Assembly (NCBI GenBank): GCA_965368335.1
Contig: CBDUMN010000032.1
Coordinates: forward strand, 1 to 36,350
Origin: CBDUMN01 sp965368335
Lineage (GTDB): Bacteria > Pseudomonadota > Alphaproteobacteria > Rhodospirillales > JAPHRK01
Reading direction: 5' to 3'
DNA: 36,350 bases
Positions 25,987 to 32,685 of the stretch are shown one piece after another; position 1 is the stretch's first letter; each line of letters begins with the position of its first letter. The notes under the pieces are model-generated. The model saw only the letters and a list, made by a program, of their open reading frames with translations. It searched no databases and was not told the origin of the DNA. A program made the position numbers and the translations under genes.

Positions 25987-26720
25987 GACGCGCTCAGCAA
26001 TTTATCGATATAATCGGGAACGATTTCCGTGGCCGGGCCATAGAGAGCTTCGGCGAACTGGGTCGCCCCTTCCGAGGGTTCCAGGTTGAGTTCCACCGTA
26101 TGGCCGGACCCGCGCATCCGCACATGGGAGACGAAGCCCGCCGCCGGATAGACGTTGCCCGAGGTGCCGATGGACATGAACAGCCAGCAATCGTCGAGCG
26201 CCTTATAGATGCGGTTCATTTCCAGCGGCATTTCGCCGAACCAGACCACATGGGGTCGCATCAATCCCGTCGCGCCGCAATCGGGGCAGGCGGTCGCGGT
26301 CGAGAGGTCGTCTTCCCAATGGCTGATCGTGCGGCAGTTTTCGCAGCGAACTTTCAGCATTTCGCCGTGCATGTGAATCAGATGATCGGGGCTCGAGCCG
26401 CCTTTTTCGTGCAGATCGTCGATGTTTTGCGTGACCAGCAACACCTCGCCCGGCCATTGCTGCTCCAGCTTGGCCAACGCCTCGTGGGCCGCGTTGGGAA
26501 TCACGTCGCCGTCCGCCATGTTGCGGCGGCGGTGGTTGTAGAATTCATGGACGCGAACCGGGTCGCGCTCGAAGGCTTCGGGCGTGGCGACGTCTTCGAT
26601 GTTGACCTTCGACCAGATGCCGCCTGCATCGCGGAAGGTGTCCAATCCCGATTCCTTGGAAATTCCCGCGCCGGTCAAAATAACGATGCGACGATTTTCG
26701 GGCGGAACGGTCGGGTCCAT
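25983..26720 (-). CDS. cobB: NAD-dependent protein deacylase (Sir2/CobB)
   Basis: A 245-residue sirtuin. NAD-binding motifs GAGISKESGLDTFRD and TQNIDDLHEKGG, the catalytic His in HMHGE and a Zn site formed by CENC and CPDC are all present. The YNHR stretch (Y-x-x-R) is the class III feature that lets an enzyme accept succinyl or malonyl lysine, so it may be a desuccinylase as well as a deacetylase. It uses NAD+ to strip acyl groups from lysines, for example on acyl-CoA synthetases. It is the first gene of a pair with the UDG-family gene. Confidence 0.95.
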   Translation of the reverse strand: MDPTVPPENRRIVILTGAGISKESGLDTFRDAGGIWSKVNIEDVATPEAFERDPVRVHEFYNHRRRNMADGDVIPNAAHEALAKLEQQWPGEVLLVTQNIDDLHEKGGSSPDHLIHMHGEMLKVRCENCRTISHWEDDLSTATACPDCGATGLMRPHVVWFGEMPLEMNRIYKALDDCWLFMSIGTSGNVYPAAGFVSHVRMRGSGHTVELNLEPSEGATQFAEALYGPATEIVPDYIDKLLSAS

Positions 26721-26804
26721 CGGGGTATCCTTTCTGAGGGTGTTGCCAGAGAGTCAAGCTGGTCTATGATAGAAAAAAAATATACGCCGTAAATGGGGAA
26801 GGTC

Positions 26805-27281
26805 ATGGTTAAGGTTTTATTCGTCTGCACCGGCAACATCTGTCGCTCGCCCACTGCCGAGGGGGTTTTCCGCGCGCTTATCGACCAAGAGGGGTTAAGC
26901 GACCGAATTTTGATCGATTCGGCGGGGACCGGGAGTTGGCATGTGGGTGAATCTCCCGATCCGCGCTCCCAGGAAGCGGCCAAGCGGCGCGGTATCGACT
27001 TGAGCCCGATTCGGGCCCGTCAGGTGGCGCGCTCCGATTTCGCCGCCTTCGATTACGTCCTCGCCATGGACAGTGGAAATTATCGTCAGCTTGAATCCAT
27101 CTGCCCGTTCGAGGCGGAAAATAAACTTTCCATGTTCCTCGATTTTGCGCCCAGTGCGGAAAGGACCGATGTGCCCGATCCGTATTACGGTGGGGCCAAC
27201 GGTTTCGACCATGTGCTCGACCTCATTGAGGAAGGATCAAGGGGGCTGTTGGCCGATATCCGGATCAAGCACCTGACGTGA
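26805..27281 (+). CDS. Low-molecular-weight protein-tyrosine-phosphatase family protein
   Basis: A 158-residue phosphatase with the P-loop CTGNICRS near the N-terminus (nucleophile Cys8, Arg14) and the general-acid loop DVPDPYYGG near the C-terminus, as in LMW-PTP enzymes. It overlaps the fructosamine-kinase gene by four bases (GTGA), so the two are translated together. In that context the substrate may be a ketoamine phosphate or sugar phosphate rather than phosphotyrosine. I use the ATG at 26805; an ATG at 26793 would add four residues, and neither has ideal ribosome-site spacing. Confidence 0.93.
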   Translation: MVKVLFVCTGNICRSPTAEGVFRALIDQEGLSDRILIDSAGTGSWHVGESPDPRSQEAAKRRGIDLSPIRARQVARSDFAAFDYVLAMDSGNYRQLESICPFEAENKLSMFLDFAPSAERTDVPDPYYGGANGFDHVLDLIEEGSRGLLADIRIKHLT

Positions 27282-28126
27282 GTCTCTCCCAGCGCATAGA
27301 AGAAATCACCGGCAAGCGACCTTCCGGGCTAAGCCCATTAAGCGGCGGCTGTGTCGGCGAGGTTTACCGGGTCGATTTGGCTGATGGCGCTCAAATGGTC
27401 GCCAAAACCGGCGGGGTGGGGAGCGGTCTAGCCATTGAAGGGGGCATGCTCACCTATTTGACCGAGCATTCCGCTCTCCCCGTGCCCGAGGTCTTCCATG
27501 CGGAAGATTCGCTGCTGCTGATGGGCTGGATCGAATCGGGTGCGTCGCTTGGGGGGCCAGCCCAACGTCATGCCGCCGATCTGCTGGCCGCCCTGCATGA
27601 CATCGAAGGCGACAGCTTCGGCCATGAATGCGACACCTTGATCGGCGGCCTGCATCAGCCCAACCCCAAAACGCAAAGCTGGATCGATTTTTTCCGCGAC
27701 CAACGTCTGCTCCATATGGGGCATGAGGCGGTCAAGGCGGGCCGGTTGCCGACGCGCACCATGGCGCGGCTCGAGGATCTCTGCTGGCGGCTCGACGACT
27801 GGATCGAAGAACCGGCCTGCCCCAGCCTGATCCATGGCGATATGTGGGGCGGCAATGTGCTGGTCCGGGGTGAGCAAATCGCCGGTTTTATCGACCCGGC
27901 GATTTATTATGCCGATCCGGAAATCGAGCTGGCCTTCTCGACCCTGTTCAACACCTTCGGTGAGCCCTTTTTCGCCCGCTATCAAGAGCATCGCCCCTTG
28001 CGCCCCGGCTTCTTCGAAGAGCGCCGCGACCTCTACAACCTCTACCCCCTGCTCGTCCACGTCCGCCTGTTCGGCCATTCCTACGTCGGTTCGGTCGAGC
28101 GAATTCTGTCGAAATTCGGGTTTTAA
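27278..28126 (+). CDS. Fructosamine/ketosamine kinase family protein
   Basis: A 282-residue kinase of the FN3K family. There is an N-terminal glycine-rich lobe with SGGCVGEVYRVDLADG, a lysine in QMVAKTGG, the catalytic HGDMWGGNVLV and the metal-binding GFIDPAIYYADPEIELA. It phosphorylates ketoamines (ribulosamine, erythrulosamine or fructosamine) on proteins, destabilising the adduct. Bacterial members usually prefer ribulosamine or erythrulosamine. The start is a GTG overlapping the phosphatase stop codon, typical of tight coupling. Confidence 0.93.
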   Translation: MSLSQRIEEITGKRPSGLSPLSGGCVGEVYRVDLADGAQMVAKTGGVGSGLAIEGGMLTYLTEHSALPVPEVFHAEDSLLLMGWIESGASLGGPAQRHAADLLAALHDIEGDSFGHECDTLIGGLHQPNPKTQSWIDFFRDQRLLHMGHEAVKAGRLPTRTMARLEDLCWRLDDWIEEPACPSLIHGDMWGGNVLVRGEQIAGFIDPAIYYADPEIELAFSTLFNTFGEPFFARYQEHRPLRPGFFEERRDLYNLYPLLVHVRLFGHSYVGSVERILSKFGF

Positions 28127-28791
28127 AAATCCAGGTTTCGGTAGTGTTTCGAAGGGGCGGCGCCGGGGATGGAGTCGTTGAGGATGTCCTTGAACGACGG
28201 CCGTGATTTCAGCCGTGCATACCAGGTTTTGGCTTCCGGGTAGTGGTCCCAGGGCACGTCGCCCAGATAGTCGATGCAGGAAAGATGCGCTCCGGCGGCG
28301 AGGTCGGCGTAGGTCAGGCGGTCTCCGGCCAGCCAGTTGCGGCGCTCGACCAGATAGGTCACATAGTCGAGATGGTGGCGAATGTTGGTCAGTCCCGCCC
28401 GGATGGCGATAGAACTGGGTTCGCTATGGGCGAGGAACCGCTTCATGATTTTTTCGCCGACCAGATTTTCCGTCACTTCTTTATTGAACTTGTGATCGAA
28501 CCAGGCGACGAGACGGCGCACCTCGGCGCGGTGGGTCGGCGTATGGCCGAGCAGGGGCGGGTCGCTGCGGGTTTCTTCCAGATACTCGCAGATCGCCCAA
28601 CTGTTGACGATGGCCTGTCCGTCGCTCTCGACCAGCACCGGCACATCGCCCGCCGGGTTGATGGTGAGAAATTCCTCGCGGCGCTCCCAAACCGGTTCGC
28701 TGACCATATCGAAAGGAATGTTTTTTTCGTCCAGCGCCAGCCTTACCTTGCGCGAGAAGGGTGAAAGCCAGAGGTGATAGAGGACCGTCAT
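28123..28791 (-). CDS. fzlA: FzlA-like GST-fold cell division protein
   Basis: A 222-residue GST-fold protein closely resembling FzlA of alphaproteobacteria. It has LYHLWLSPFSRKVRLALDEK at the N-terminus, EVRRLVAWFDHKFNKEVT at the domain junction and LGDVPWDHYPEAKTWYARLK near the end. The C-terminal tail ends HYRNLDF, and in Caulobacter FzlA the C-terminal tail is needed for FtsZ binding. FzlA curves FtsZ filaments and helps activate septal wall synthesis. The open frame extends 44 codons upstream, but the ATG at 28791 starts at the conserved TLYH-like strand. It converges on the fructosamine-kinase gene and diverges from a second GST. Confidence 0.9.
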   Translation of the reverse strand: MTVLYHLWLSPFSRKVRLALDEKNIPFDMVSEPVWERREEFLTINPAGDVPVLVESDGQAIVNSWAICEYLEETRSDPPLLGHTPTHRAEVRRLVAWFDHKFNKEVTENLVGEKIMKRFLAHSEPSSIAIRAGLTNIRHHLDYVTYLVERRNWLAGDRLTYADLAAGAHLSCIDYLGDVPWDHYPEAKTWYARLKSRPSFKDILNDSIPGAAPSKHYRNLDF

Positions 28792-28908
28792 TAAATGCCC
28801 CGAAAAACGGTTGGTCGAACCCTCGGCGGGTTTCCGTATCGACGGGTGTTTCCTTTTTTCCCCGTCTCGCCCTAACATGGTCCTACATTGGTTAAAGGGG
28901 GGTGAAAA

Positions 28909-29607
28909 ATGATCCGTCTTCATCAGTTTTATCCGGTCTGGTCGCTGCCAACCGCCAGTAGCTTCTGTCTCAAGCTTGAGACTTACTTGCGGATGGCCGA
29001 TTTGGCTTATGAGGTCGTGGTCGAGGAAGACCCCCGCAAGGCCCCGCTGGGCAAGCTGCCTTACCTTGAGGACGACGGCCAGACTCTGGTCGATTCGGGG
29101 CTGATCATCGAATATTTGAAGGCTAAATACGGCGACCCGCTGGATGGCGAATTGAGTGACGGGCAGCGGGCCCAGTCGCTGGTCTTGCAGCGAACCATTG
29201 AAGAAAGCCTCTATTGGTCGCTAATGTATTTCCGCTGGATCGACCCCGAAGGCTGGCGGCATCAGGAAAGCGCCTATTTCGGTTTTCTTCCCTGGCCTCT
29301 GCGGATTCTGGCGCCGAAAATCGTTCGCGCTTCGGTGAAAAAAGAACTCAATGGGCATGGCCGTGGACGGCTGCACCCGGATGACATCTACCGTCTCGGC
29401 GGCGACGATCTGGCTGCCCTGTCGGTTCAGTTGGGCGATAAGCCTTATCTGTTAGGGGATAAGCCGACGTCCATCGACGCTTCTTTCTATGGCGTTATGG
29501 CGCATATTTTGTTTCCGCCGTTCGATTCGCCGCTGAAAAGCAAGGCCCTCTCGCTTGGCAATCTGCAGCCTTATGCGGAGCGGATTGGCCAAAAGTATTA
29601 TCCCTAA
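28909..29607 (+). CDS. Glutathione S-transferase family protein, Faxc/metaxin-like
   Basis: A 232-residue two-domain GST-fold protein. The thioredoxin-like half has PVWSLPTASSFCLKLETYLR, GKLPYLEDDGQTLVDSGLII; the second half is alpha-helical with LYWSLMYFRWIDPEGW and LGDKPTSIDASFYGVMAHIL. The sequence resembles the metaxin/failed-axon-connection type, more distant from classical detoxifying GSTs. The catalytic residue is uncertain, so a non-enzymatic role is possible. GGGGG precedes the ATG. It diverges from fzlA and is followed by two hairpins, the second a plausible terminator. Confidence 0.85.
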   Translation: MIRLHQFYPVWSLPTASSFCLKLETYLRMADLAYEVVVEEDPRKAPLGKLPYLEDDGQTLVDSGLIIEYLKAKYGDPLDGELSDGQRAQSLVLQRTIEESLYWSLMYFRWIDPEGWRHQESAYFGFLPWPLRILAPKIVRASVKKELNGHGRGRLHPDDIYRLGGDDLAALSVQLGDKPYLLGDKPTSIDASFYGVMAHILFPPFDSPLKSKALSLGNLQPYAERIGQKYYP

Positions 29608-29662
29608 AAACAGAAAACGAGAAATTCAGCAATAGCCAAGCCGAATTTCCCGTCTCCCAGTC

Positions 29663-29688
29663 GACCGACTCCGTGGGGGCAGTCGGTC
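29663..29688. other. Perfect hairpin between the GST and nirS stops
   Basis: GACCGACT (29663-29670) pairs with AGTCGGTC (29681-29688) around a ten-base loop. There is no T tract on either strand, so it is not a standard terminator. It could protect a 3' end of either convergent mRNA. Confidence 0.45.
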
Positions 29689-29704
29689 CTCCCCGCCTGG
29701 GGCG

Positions 29705-29739
29705 CTGGCGCATCCGCCAAGCGAATGCGCCAGTTTCTT
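29705..29739 (+). terminator. Terminator after the GST gene
   Basis: CTGGCGCAT (29705-29713) pairs perfectly with ATGCGCCAG (29725-29733) and is followed on the plus strand by TTTCTT. It lies about 100 bp beyond the GST stop and 12 bp beyond the nirS stop on the opposite strand, so its hairpin would also form at the nirS 3' end. Confidence 0.7.
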
Positions 29740-29750
29740 GACGTCGTCTT

Positions 29751-31469
29751 TTAGTAGACGTCGTTTTTCGTGTTGTAGACGTTGAACTTGCCGGTGGGCG
29801 TCACCAACCGTTCGTCCTTGATCACTTTCTTCAACTTCCGGGTCTTGTCGTCGACCACCACGATGGCCGATTGCTGGTTTTTGGCGTTCCATACCGAGAA
29901 CCAGACTTCAGAACCGCTTTTATTGTATTCGGCCTGAACGACGCGCCGCGCCCCTTCCTTGATGCCCGACCATTCGCCGATGGGCAGGACTTTATAGCCC
30001 TTGTCCAATGCGTTGATGTCGAACACGGCGATGGACTGCGAAGTCTCTTCATCCGGGTTGAGCGGCGTATCCACCCAGAGATTGGTGGATTTCGGGTGAG
30101 TCTTGATGAACAGCGATCCGCCACCCTGGCCTTCGATGGTCTGAACAACCTTCCAGGCGTTTTTCGGGTGTTTCTTCGGGTCGGTGCCGATCAGGCTGAT
30201 GGTTTCGTCGCCCAAGTGGCTGGTCGCCCAGACGGGACCGAACTTGGGATGGAGGAAGTTGGCGCCACGGCCCGGATGGGGCGTCGTGCCCACTTCGACC
30301 AATTTGGCCAGCTTGCGATCCTTGAGGTCGATGACGGCGATCTTGTTGGACGCATTGGCTGCATCCATGAAGTAACGGCCCGTCGAGTCGAGGCCACCGT
30401 CATGAAGGAAAGGAGCGGCATCGATGGAGGTGATGGTCAGGTTGGCGAGATCGGAATAGTCGACCAGCAGGACCTTACCCGTTTCCTTCACGTTGACCAC
30501 GAATTCCGGGTTGTAGTGGGAGGAAACGATAGCCGCTACGCGGGGTTCCGGGTGATATTTCTGTTCACCGACCACGTTGCCGCGGGTGGCGACGATCTTT
30601 TTCGGCTCAAGGGTTGCGCCGTCCATGATGACGAACTGCGGCGGCCAATATGTTCCGGCGATGGCGTATTTATCTTCCCAGCCTTTGAACTTGGACGATT
30701 CCACCGAGCGGGCTTCCATGCCAACCTTGATCTCAGCTACGGTCTGCGGGGTTTTCATCCAGAGATCGATCAGGTTGACCCGGGCGTCGCGGCCGACAAC
30801 CATCAGATAGCGTCCCGAGGCCGACATGCGCGAAATGTGAACCGCATAGCCGGTTTTGATGATCGTTTTGATCTCGTAGTCGTTGCCGCTGATCAGCGCA
30901 ATCTCGCCGGTATCGCGAAGCGTCACCGAGAAGAGGTTTTCAAGATCGAGATCGTTCATCTTCTTCTTCGGCCGCTTGTCGACCGGCACTTCAAGCTTCC
31001 AGGTGGCTTTCATTTCTTCAAGGCCGAACTCGGGCGGCGTCGCCGGGTCCTGCATGACGTAGCGGGCCATCAGGTCGATTTGCTCTTCGGTCAGAACGCC
31101 CGACGTGCCCCAACTGGGCATCCCGGCGGGCGAACCGTAAGTGATGAAGCTTTTGAGATATTCGTAGCCGCGCTCACGGGTGATGTCCGGCGTCAAGGGT
31201 TTGCCGGTTGCGCCTTTACGCAGCACACCGTGGCACCCGGCGCAACGCTGAAAATAAATGTCTTTGGCTTTGTCGAATTCCTGCGGCGACATCACCGGAA
31301 CGCCAGGCTTGACCCCCGGATGCTCCAGTTTCATATCCGGCGTCGGGCCGCTCGGTACTTGCATGTTTTTGGTATGCGGTTTGTCGGCGGCAAACCCCGA
31401 AGATAAGCCGAATAAAAGTACGGCGCACACCACCGCGATTGCGGTAGCGCCTTTGCGTAGTTCTGGCAT
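29751..31469 (-). CDS. nirS: Cytochrome cd1 nitrite reductase
   Basis: A 572-residue protein with a signal peptide (cleavage probably after GFA at about residue 27). A cytochrome c domain follows, with CAGCH (76-80) and the axial methionine in AGMPSW (about 117), then an eight-bladed heme d1 propeller. GYAVHISR places the d1 axial histidine at about 211. The active-site histidine motifs SSHYNPEF (His318) and FLHDGG (His356) are both present, favouring NirS over the related NirF and NirN. It reduces nitrite to nitric oxide in the periplasm. GGGGGG precedes the ATG. No heme d1 synthesis genes are beside it. A 610-bp structured leader region lies upstream. Confidence 0.94.
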   Translation of the reverse strand: MPELRKGATAIAVVCAVLLFGLSSGFAADKPHTKNMQVPSGPTPDMKLEHPGVKPGVPVMSPQEFDKAKDIYFQRCAGCHGVLRKGATGKPLTPDITRERGYEYLKSFITYGSPAGMPSWGTSGVLTEEQIDLMARYVMQDPATPPEFGLEEMKATWKLEVPVDKRPKKKMNDLDLENLFSVTLRDTGEIALISGNDYEIKTIIKTGYAVHISRMSASGRYLMVVGRDARVNLIDLWMKTPQTVAEIKVGMEARSVESSKFKGWEDKYAIAGTYWPPQFVIMDGATLEPKKIVATRGNVVGEQKYHPEPRVAAIVSSHYNPEFVVNVKETGKVLLVDYSDLANLTITSIDAAPFLHDGGLDSTGRYFMDAANASNKIAVIDLKDRKLAKLVEVGTTPHPGRGANFLHPKFGPVWATSHLGDETISLIGTDPKKHPKNAWKVVQTIEGQGGGSLFIKTHPKSTNLWVDTPLNPDEETSQSIAVFDINALDKGYKVLPIGEWSGIKEGARRVVQAEYNKSGSEVWFSVWNAKNQQSAIVVVDDKTRKLKKVIKDERLVTPTGKFNVYNTKNDVY

Positions 31470-31491
31470 TTCGCCCCCCTGGTAAACAGTT

Positions 31492-31515
31492 GGAGAGGCA
31501 GTGGAGCGCCTCTCC
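31492..31515 (-). promoter_or_regulatory. Leader hairpin upstream of the nirS ribosome site
   Basis: GGAGAGGC (31492-31499) and GCCTCTCC (31508-31515) form a perfect eight-base stem with an eight-base loop, starting 22 bases before the nirS ATG. On the mRNA the 5' arm is GGAGAGGC, itself Shine-Dalgarno-like. It could stabilise the message or influence initiation. Confidence 0.6.
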
Positions 31516-31741
31516 GATGGGGCGAATACTAATCAGCATTAGGGGTTGAATATAAGATGGGAAGGACCCGGTAAGAGACTAATGAAATTCAGAGCTTTAA
31601 AAAGGGAAAACCCCAAGAAAACCCTATATAAGCCCATGACAATTATAGATTTTTCAGGGAATTACCGACTTTTCTAAGGGTTAACGATAGAAATTTGGGC
31701 GAAAAACACCGGGTAATTCCGGCTTCATTTTGAAATTTTGG

Positions 31742-31806
31742 AAAAAAAGGGACGGTGATGAAAGAGGGCGGGTAGGAGGGGCCCCAAAACGATCATCAAC
31801 CGTCCC
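31742..31806 (-). terminator. Minus-strand terminator-like hairpin inside the nirS upstream region
   Basis: On the plus strand GGGACGGT (31749-31756) pairs with ACCGTCCC (31799-31806), and GATGA (31757-31761) with TCATC (31793-31797), with one bulged A. Read on the minus strand the stem is followed by TTTTTTT (31748-31742). The 31-base loop holds GGGGCCCC and CCTCCTACC. It would end a minus-strand transcript about 270 bases before nirS: the 3' end of the two-component mRNA or of a separate small RNA. Confidence 0.65.
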
Positions 31807-32079
31807 ATATCCGGCCTGGTGGGAATGCCGGTAATAAGAAATCTTCCGTTGAAAGTCAGGTACCGGTGGGGGGTTCCTGTCTTCCGACGATCTAATCTAT
31901 AGAGAGGAGAAGAGAATCGGTAAATTGGGGCGATTACCGGATTTGCTAGGGAAAACCCCTACGAGATGTAAATTCGGGTGTAAAATTCGCTGAAAAGTTG
32001 CTTGGACTATGATCGGATTTGGGGCGGATTCACGCTTCAGACCGAATCGCGAAGCGATTCAATCTAAAACGATCCGAGC

Positions 32080-32685
32080 CTAACTTTCCGTATTTGCCAG
32101 TCGCACCAGTTCGGCCAGAGAGCTTGCGCCCATTTTCCGCATCACCTTGGCCCGGTGGGCTTCGACCGTCTTGGTGCTGATGTTGAGCGAGCGGGCAATC
32201 GCTTTATTGGTATCGCCCGCCACCACATGGCTCAGTACTTGGCGTTCGCGTTCGGTCAATTGGTCCATACGTTCTTCCGCCACGGCCTTTTCGGCCTTGG
32301 CCTTAATGGCTTCCTCGCCTTGAGCGAGCGCCGCCTGGACCCGGTCGAGCAACACCTGATTGTTGAAGGGTTTTTCAATGAAGTCGAAAGCCCCTTCCTT
32401 CATGGCATGGACCGCCATGGGGACGTCGCCGTGTCCGGTAATGATAATCACCGGCATATCGACGCCGATCCGTTTCATTTCTCTTTGAAGCTCGATACCG
32501 CTCATGCCGGGCATGCGGACGTCGAGCAGCGCACAGCCCTGGCGATCAGGACTGACGGCATCGAGAAAATCTTTGGCGGTGGAATAGCACTCGGTTGGTA
32601 GTTGAACCGACTCCATGAGCCAGATGAGGACCTCGCGCACCGCATCGTCATCATCGACGACAAAAACCGTTTGTTGATTAGACAC
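32080..32685 (-). CDS. FixJ-type response regulator
   Basis: A 201-residue regulator with a receiver domain (acidic DDDDA near residue 11, phosphoacceptor Asp55 in LLDVRMPG, TGHGD, and Lys in EKPF) and a LuxR/GerE helix-turn-helix with LTERERQVLSHVVAGDTNKAI. This is the FixJ/TodT-NarL-like group. It overlaps the stop of the sensor kinase gene by eight bases, so both proteins are made together. Its targets are unknown, but the neighbouring nirS upstream region with repeated GGTAAT motifs is an obvious candidate. Confidence 0.94.
   Translation of the reverse strand: MSNQQTVFVVDDDDAVREVLIWLMESVQLPTECYSTAKDFLDAVSPDRQGCALLDVRMPGMSGIELQREMKRIGVDMPVIIITGHGDVPMAVHAMKEGAFDFIEKPFNNQVLLDRVQAALAQGEEAIKAKAEKAVAEERMDQLTERERQVLSHVVAGDTNKAIARSLNISTKTVEAHRAKVMRKMGASSLAELVRLANTES

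Larger units (their letters stand above)
31470..32079. other. 610-bp non-coding region between nirS and the two-component genes
   Basis: No credible coding sequence is visible. The stretch is more AT-rich than its neighbours. It holds a leader hairpin at 31492-31515, two copies of AGGGAAAACCCC (31603-31614 and 31948-31959), and GGTAAT/ATTACC motifs at 31661, 31712, 31830 and 31933. It also has a 13-bp bulged hairpin with T tract at 31742-31806 and a GAATCGC-gaa-GCGATTC stem at 32044-32060. It must contain the nirS promoter and may encode a small RNA. I found no FNR/NNR-type TTGAT-N4-ATCAA box by eye. Confidence 0.6.

Noticed and set aside
29871..31406. 511-codon open frame on the plus strand opposite nirS
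   Set aside because: It is fully antisense to a gene with clear catalytic motifs. Its composition shows no domain and it has no convincing ribosome site. Long antisense frames are expected from GC-rich codon bias.
29751..31469. Alternative assignment as NirN or NirF
   Set aside because: NirF lacks the N-terminal c-heme domain seen here. The SSHY and FLHDGG histidine motifs, the GYAVHISR axial site and the GVLRKGATGKPLTP region fit NirS better than NirN.
31470..32079. FNR/NNR box (TTGAT-N4-ATCAA or similar) for nirS
   Set aside because: I scanned both strands by eye and found no acceptable match. A weight-matrix scan would be needed to exclude a weak one.
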